10,218 nucleotides of DNA, taken from assembly GCA_030374735.1 (NCBI GenBank), contig JASCIV010000924.1, forward strand, positions 1 through 10,218, given 5' to 3'. Shown here piece by piece: positions 6,344 through 10,218 of the stretch. The stretch's first letter is position 1; each line of letters opens with the position of its first letter. The notes below the pieces were generated by a model. It made no database searches. It was given only the letters and a program-made list of their open reading frames with translations, and was not told the origin of the DNA. The position numbers and the translations under genes are program-made. Source of the DNA: Gracilaria caudata. Lineage: Eukaryota; Rhodophyta; Florideophyceae; Gracilariales; Gracilariaceae.

Positions 6344-7864
6344 ATGATTACCCTCGTCTTTCTGGATCCAAATGTGTTCAACGTTCTCAAATATGTCGTT
6401 ATGTCCCTCACGATAAGCTTTGCCGCTGATATTCTTCTGGATACGATTTCTGGCTACACTACGGCAAGAAAGCTGCTGAACCGCGGATGGGCTCATCCTG
6501 TCGACTCATCAGTTCGATTGCGATTCCATCGAGGAGTAAGGCTCAGAAAAGCTCGCAGTGGCTTGACCATAATCTTGACCGTGCTTTCTGTCTCCATTCT
6601 GGAAATGGCCCTTGAGTTTTCCACAGGAGCCAATTCGGTGTGGATTCGTAGGACTGACGTCGTCCGGGTTTCGAAACAGGCGTCAAACGCAAGCTCCTTG
6701 CTTCATAGTGGTCCCAACTATATTCGAAAGATGCGCGTTGCATTGGAAAGAGTAGAGAACACTTGTTACAGCGTCGACGAGATGTGGTACCACCCTGTCC
6801 TGTTCAATATGACAAATTCTACAGAGTTCCATGGCCTGGGAAAATCTGCATTGTGCCCTTCGAACTTCTCGGATCCGAACTACGTCGAAGATGATCTTCA
6901 AGAATCTACCTTTCTAGCGAGCGATGTCGCTGAAGCAAACATCTGGAACGCATCAGAGCTTCGAGTTGGTCGAGATGTTGATCAGTCCGAAGAGACAGTT
7001 CCGTTTACGGAGATAGGTGACTCAAGAATTGGTTCCACTCAGGATTATAGCTTTCTTGCTGTGAACTTTAGCCGAGGTTTTCTCGTGAAGGGTTCGGAGA
7101 AGGCACTAAGCGGAAGAAGTATCCAGAAGCAACCAAGGGCCTTGCACACCGCTATGTTCACTGTAGAAAGTGGAAGGACTCTCCAATGTCTCATGCAGGT
7201 CCGTTTGGAGAAGGAAGAGGAAACTGGGGAATGGGAGATAGATAAATTCAATCCTGAAGTATGTCTGGTGCCGATTGCGGGCAACAGAGTTGTCTTGGGC
7301 TTATTCGACGACTTTGAAGATGGCTTTCAACTTGTCATGTCCGTGGCGCTAAAGAATGCGCCATCATTTCATGACTTGCGAATTCTTCGATATTTGCCTT
7401 GGATGGTTGGACAAAACGATGGGCTGCACACATATCGCGAGCTGGGTATTCTGGCGGTTCTTTCTGGTCGTATGGTGCAGAAGATAAGTGTGGATGGGTA
7501 CCAAGACTTGAGAATCGAAGTAGGGAGTGAGAATATTACCGTACCCACGTTGACCATTTGGGGAATCGTGCTGCTTGTTGCCGGCACCCTATTTCTCTTG
7601 GTCACCAAGATTATGCTCAGCAGATCTCGAAGAAAAATGAAACTTCGAGGAAACTTGGGCACGGTGCGAGGGGTTGCTGAACAATGGGCTCAACAGAATG
7701 AGGGTCTCGAAGATTTCAATAGGGAGATGGGAAAAGTTGTGTTCGTCTTGGAAGATGGTGGCGAGACTACGCCAGCTGCTGTGAACGTGAGAAGAGAGTC
7801 TGAGGTAAGAGGGAAAAATGAAAAGTTCGCCAACAATGGGGCATCGAGATTGTGTTGCTCATGA
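6344..7864 (+). CDS. Three-span membrane protein with large glycosylated loop, unknown family
   Basis: This single-exon ORF encodes 506 residues from the ATG at 6344 (G at -3); the frame is open to an ATG at 6203, which would add 47 residues without clear features. Predicted spans are at about residues 10-31, 73-92 and 400-424. Between spans 1 and 2 lies a very basic segment (residues 40-71, many Arg and Lys), and just after span 3 comes SRSRRKMK. By the positive-inside rule both are cytosolic, so the N-terminus and the roughly 307-residue loop between spans 2 and 3 face outside or the lumen. All seven N-x-S/T sequons (N115, N155, N158, N174, N202, N241, N397) fall in that loop, as do four cysteines (C141, C171, C282, C307) able to form two disulfides. 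The cytosolic tail is about 82 residues and ends in CCS, reminiscent of a Cys-Cys lipidation end. I do not recognise the family. A surface or secretory-pathway receptor or adhesion role is possible but unproven. Confidence 0.8.
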   Translation: MITLVFLDPNVFNVLKYVVMSLTISFAADILLDTISGYTTARKLLNRGWAHPVDSSVRLRFHRGVRLRKARSGLTIILTVLSVSILEMALEFSTGANSVWIRRTDVVRVSKQASNASSLLHSGPNYIRKMRVALERVENTCYSVDEMWYHPVLFNMTNSTEFHGLGKSALCPSNFSDPNYVEDDLQESTFLASDVAEANIWNASELRVGRDVDQSEETVPFTEIGDSRIGSTQDYSFLAVNFSRGFLVKGSEKALSGRSIQKQPRALHTAMFTVESGRTLQCLMQVRLEKEEETGEWEIDKFNPEVCLVPIAGNRVVLGLFDDFEDGFQLVMSVALKNAPSFHDLRILRYLPWMVGQNDGLHTYRELGILAVLSGRMVQKISVDGYQDLRIEVGSENITVPTLTIWGIVLLVAGTLFLLVTKIMLSRSRRKMKLRGNLGTVRGVAEQWAQQNEGLEDFNREMGKVVFVLEDGGETTPAAVNVRRESEVRGKNEKFANNGASRLCCS

Positions 7865-9640
7865 CTTCTATCTAAAGGGTAATCAGAGGGATCTTGAAGG
7901 GCTTTAATACATCCTTGAAGAATCAATATATCTCGAGATCTGTTGCTGTTGTCCTTTTGGTACTCGATTTCAAAATTTAGGACGCCCACGGATTCACTCT
8001 CAGAGAAAGAGGCCCTGTAGCTTCCATCCGCTCACACTTTACGGAACTTGTGCAAAACCCTACAAAAGTCGCACGTACAGGTGACTGATGTATCAGAACA
8101 ACGGGAACACAAACCCGGGATATCATATCAACATTTTGCCGACACAATGTGTCATTACAACCTTCAACATAATCTGACGTAAGTCTCACGTCTCATATTC
8201 AACACGCTTTTTTTCATCTCAGACGGGTATGCAGTAAAACCATCACCACAGGCTACATAGCTGTGCCTACAGGTCCTTTGACCAATAGCACCAGACCAAT
8301 AGAACTATTCCTACGGCGACGAGCTTACGGGAGCTGTCTGCATGGGCTGTGAATCGAAGCTCAAGACACGCTCCGCAAACTCCGTGTGCTTTCGGCAGCC
8401 ATGGTGCAAAGATTAAAGTTCACAAAAATGGCTTGGTGCCAAGATGGACATGCGTCGGACAGAAAACATTCAAAAAACTTGCTGAGGGAAAGATTAACGT
8501 TACTGATTCCCACATATATCTTTGTCTCTTCCACAGACACAGCGGGGTAGTTCTCAATGATGCTCTTGATTCAAGACCAGTTCGTGGCTGTTTTCGTGCC
8601 TTTTGCAATCCAAAAGTTTTGAAGATCTGAAGCGGCATTGACAAAGGCGAAAGTCACGCCTCAACCGGAGGATGCAGGAACGCCTACATCTTCTATTTAG
8701 AGGACAACTAATCTCAAATGAAACGAATGGAATTGACTGCCTATGGACAGCTTGTATTCAGAGTTGGACCTCTTGGAACAAATTACTTGCGAACAAATTT
8801 GACTGGGAAGGTGGGACCAGTATGCCAGCTTTGGGCAACGTGCGTAGTGAAAATAACTTGTTCAAAGAACTTATCCTCATCAAAATTGAGTTAAAAATGC
8901 TACTATATTGGAGCTAAAATTGTTATTGAATATTTGAATGCCATCTACTGGGAGGTGCGGGAACAAGCCCTTTGTGCACAATATTGAGTGCCAAATGCGT
9001 GGGATATCAGAAAGGTCTTGTCCCTTTCATAGGGAGTGTTCTATACAAAGCATGCTTTCACATAAATATAAACGTTACAAAATGTACACGTTTCTCAAGT
9101 CCAACAAGGACATACGTACGCTAGAAGATGACTGACAGATGCTTTTGAAGTTTTCACCGTTCTAACAATGTCAACATTCAACATATTACGAAAATGTCAA
9201 AAAAAATTATACCGTAAACGTTAACCCTATTGCCCACTTTACTATGATACAGACATAAATCTGAAGTTCTAGTGTCTATTCGACCGATTTCACTGTGCAA
9301 AAACGATTATTCTTAAGCTCTTGCTATGAACAGTAGCAATTTTCGTAAAAAATTCGTTGACACACGCTTATTCATCTTTTTTCTAAGATTGTAAAAATCA
9401 GCTGACGCTAACAATTTTTTTCAGTGCAATAGCTAGGTTCAAAGACAAAGTCTTCAAAACCGCTAAAAAAAACTGCTCGAAGTATTAAAATTTCTACTGA
9501 ATGTTGATTTTTTTTGATCTCATATGAAGCCACGGCCAAATAGACACTAGAGATGATGCTGTGTCGAGGTAAAGAAAGAAAAATTAAGAACGTGAGAGAC
9601 TTTACATTTTTTGTCGTTGTAAGTGAGAAAAATAGCACCT
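7865..9640. other. AT-rich stretch, apparently non-coding
   Basis: This long intergenic stretch becomes increasingly AT-rich to the right (about 30% GC at 9481-9540) and has several runs of T or A. Its left end is the 3' UTR of the membrane-protein gene. No ORF has convincing codon bias. An open frame at 8349-8630 lacks any ATG, and one at 8672-8917 is AT-rich and featureless. The only notable item is an intron-like element at 8179-8222. Confidence 0.45.
8179..8222 (+). other. Candidate short spliceosomal intron (44 nt)
   Basis: The element begins with GTAAGT, a perfect donor consensus, and ends with a pyrimidine run followed by CAG (CTTTTTTTCATCTCAG). Read from the ATG at 8147, the unspliced frame meets TAA three bases into the intron. 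Removing the 44 bases opens the frame to a TGA at 8350-8352, giving 53 codons. The resulting peptide resembles nothing I know, so the exon pair may belong to a non-coding transcript or be coincidental. Confidence 0.3.
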
Positions 9641-9665
9641 TATGTGGTGCAAACAGCACCAGAGG

Positions 9666-9773
9666 AACTGGAAAGGACCGCCTCGCGCTAAAAGCACCCA
9701 CAGGGTGTTCAGGCCTGCTCTCGCGGGGTAGCGCAGAGGCAATAACCCTCCGTTAGGGTCTGGCGAACCGGTT
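9666..9773 (+). ncRNA. Candidate structured RNA domain
   Basis: Four stems can be drawn without conflict. Outer stem AACTGG 9666-9671 pairs with CCGGTT 9768-9773 (one G-T). GCGCTA 9685-9690 pairs with TAGCGC 9729-9734. AGCACCC 9693-9699 pairs with GGGTGTT 9703-9709 around ACA (one G-T). ACCCT 9745-9749 pairs with AGGGT 9755-9759. Together they form a closed multi-branched domain. An alternative stem (9681-9687 with 9722-9728) would exclude the second one. The stems were found by eye, so chance pairing in GC-rich DNA is a real possibility. Confidence 0.25.
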
Positions 9774-10008
9774 GTAAATCTGGGGACCCAAGCCGAGCAA
9801 GCGGACGGAGGTGGGGGTTGGCAAAGAACCGGACCAATAGCCGACGATGTCGCAGAAACCACGTGTGGGGTAAAGTCGTGCCCATGGAGTGGGGATCTGG
9901 TGGATCCGGCAGATGAGCCGCGCTGTGATAGCACAGACTCACGAACAAGTGGAAATATCTCCCAAAATGATGGGCCAAACCTGAAGAGTCAGGGCGAAGC
10001 AGCGACGG

Positions 10009-10054
10009 TCCGTAAGACGGAAAAGATAATAAATAAGGGGTCCGTAACGACGGA
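10009..10054. repeat. Duplicated short hairpin motif
   Basis: TCCGT-AAG-ACGGA (10009-10021) and TCCGT-AACG-ACGGA (10041-10054) are two hairpins with identical 5-bp stems. Both are preceded by GG or GGGG and followed by A. Related GACGGAGG strings occur at 9804-9811 and near 10165-10173. The pattern suggests a recurring binding or structural motif in the GC-rich right-hand segment. Confidence 0.45.
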
Positions 10055-10218
10055 AGTGTACTTCTCGGTGATAGAGGTGGTTGACAGGCCCGGAGTACTG
10101 ACGGGATTCCCTGCAAAGGGCTATACCGATCAGACGCGGTCACAGTTCAGAGCCAACTCCTCCTTGACGGAGGTTTACTGAGTACAGTCGCAGTGTCATG
10201 ACACTATATGTAGTGCTA

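Larger units (their letters stand above)
9641..10218. other. GC-rich structured segment, possible 5' part of an inserted element
   Basis: Composition jumps from about 30% GC (9481-9540) to about 63% GC (9781-9840), with the boundary between roughly 9630 and 9690. The segment continues past the right edge. It is dense in short inverted repeats, and one hairpin is duplicated. No convincing protein is seen: ATG-started frames on the plus strand are very short, an open frame at 9900-10181 has no ATG, and a 144-codon minus-strand frame at 9709-10143 is low-complexity, rich in Pro, Leu and Ser. The GC step and the structured leader would suit the 5' end of a retroelement or a structured non-coding transcript. 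No reverse transcriptase, terminal repeat or target-site duplication can be seen, so the identity is open. Confidence 0.35.

Noticed and set aside
8349..8630. 93-codon plus-strand ORF
   Set aside because: There is no ATG anywhere in the frame; only a GTG opens it, which is not expected as a start in a eukaryote.
8672..8917. 81-codon plus-strand ORF
   Set aside because: It has an ATG, but AT-rich unbiased codons, no domain and surroundings typical of non-coding DNA.
9685..9775. Hepatitis delta-like self-cleaving ribozyme, as found at retroelement 5' ends
   Set aside because: A P1-like stem (GCGCTA/TAGCGC), a GGCAA joining strand, a hairpin and a GGCGAA strand occur in the right order, but no acceptable P2 partner for CCGGTTG exists between 9691 and 9720. 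The best partner (9666-9671) lies on the wrong side, so the pseudoknot cannot form.
9722..9790. tRNA or tRNA-derived element
   Set aside because: TAGCGCAGAGG resembles an A box and CCGGTTGTAAATCTGG resembles a T arm, but the D stem does not pair, the anticodon-like loop lacks the invariant T, the T loop has an extra base and the acceptor stem does not close.
9709..10143. 144-codon minus-strand ORF
   Set aside because: It is low-complexity (Pro, Leu, Ser and Arg) and lies over the hairpin-rich segment; it looks like a by-product of GC-rich composition.
9900..10181. 93-codon plus-strand ORF at the right edge
   Set aside because: It opens with GTG and contains no ATG; it could be part of a spliced or element-encoded frame, but nothing in it is recognisable.
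1..10218. CRISPR array, prokaryotic operon or defence island
   Set aside because: There are no regularly spaced direct repeats, no ribosome-binding patterns and no co-directional overlapping genes; the domains and glycosylation sites indicate a eukaryote.

Overview
The window looks like nuclear DNA of a microbial, intron-poor eukaryote. The evidence is long single-exon genes, a ZZ-type zinc finger (a eukaryotic domain), a membrane protein with seven N-glycosylation sequons in one large loop, purines at position -3 of the chosen start codons, and no operon spacing or Shine-Dalgarno pattern. A compact algal or protist genome, for example a unicellular red alga, would fit. That placement is a guess; the sequence carries no marker gene.

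Layout. (1) Positions 1-2253 are a very GC-rich block (73% GC in one sampled 60-base line). It holds two lactate dehydrogenase family genes head to head: a canonical L-LDH on the minus strand, running off the left edge and with no break in its 209 visible codons, and a complete, strongly diverged LDH-like gene on the plus strand. They share a 533-bp divergent region with a perfect inverted repeat near its centre. (2) Positions 2321-3817 (minus) encode a ZZ zinc-finger protein with two tandem Cys-rich units, a SAP-like motif and a C-terminal barrel-like domain. It converges on the LDH-like gene with only 67 bp between the stops, and base composition drops sharply there. (3) Positions 3818-6343 are mostly without recognisable genes, apart from a small, probably real 77-codon ORF (4471-4704) and a weak 135-codon ORF (5246-5653). 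(4) Positions 6344-7864 (plus) encode a membrane protein with three predicted membrane spans and a large, probably glycosylated loop. (5) Positions 7865 to about 9640 are AT-rich and apparently non-coding, with one intron-like element at 8179-8222. (6) From about 9640-9690 to the right edge the composition switches from about 30% to about 60% GC. This part holds many inverted repeats but no convincing protein. It may be the start of an inserted element or of a structured transcript that continues outside the window.

The two LDH genes are clearly related and probably arose by inverted duplication. One keeps every residue expected of an L-LDH. The other keeps the acid/base catalytic core but has lost the glycine signature, the substrate-selecting glutamine and the pocket asparagine, so it may have a new substrate or a non-catalytic role. 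No functional link between the LDH pair, the ZZ protein and the membrane protein is visible. The best leads are the diverged LDH-like protein, the Cys-rich repeats next to the ZZ finger, the membrane protein, and the GC-rich structured segment at the right edge.
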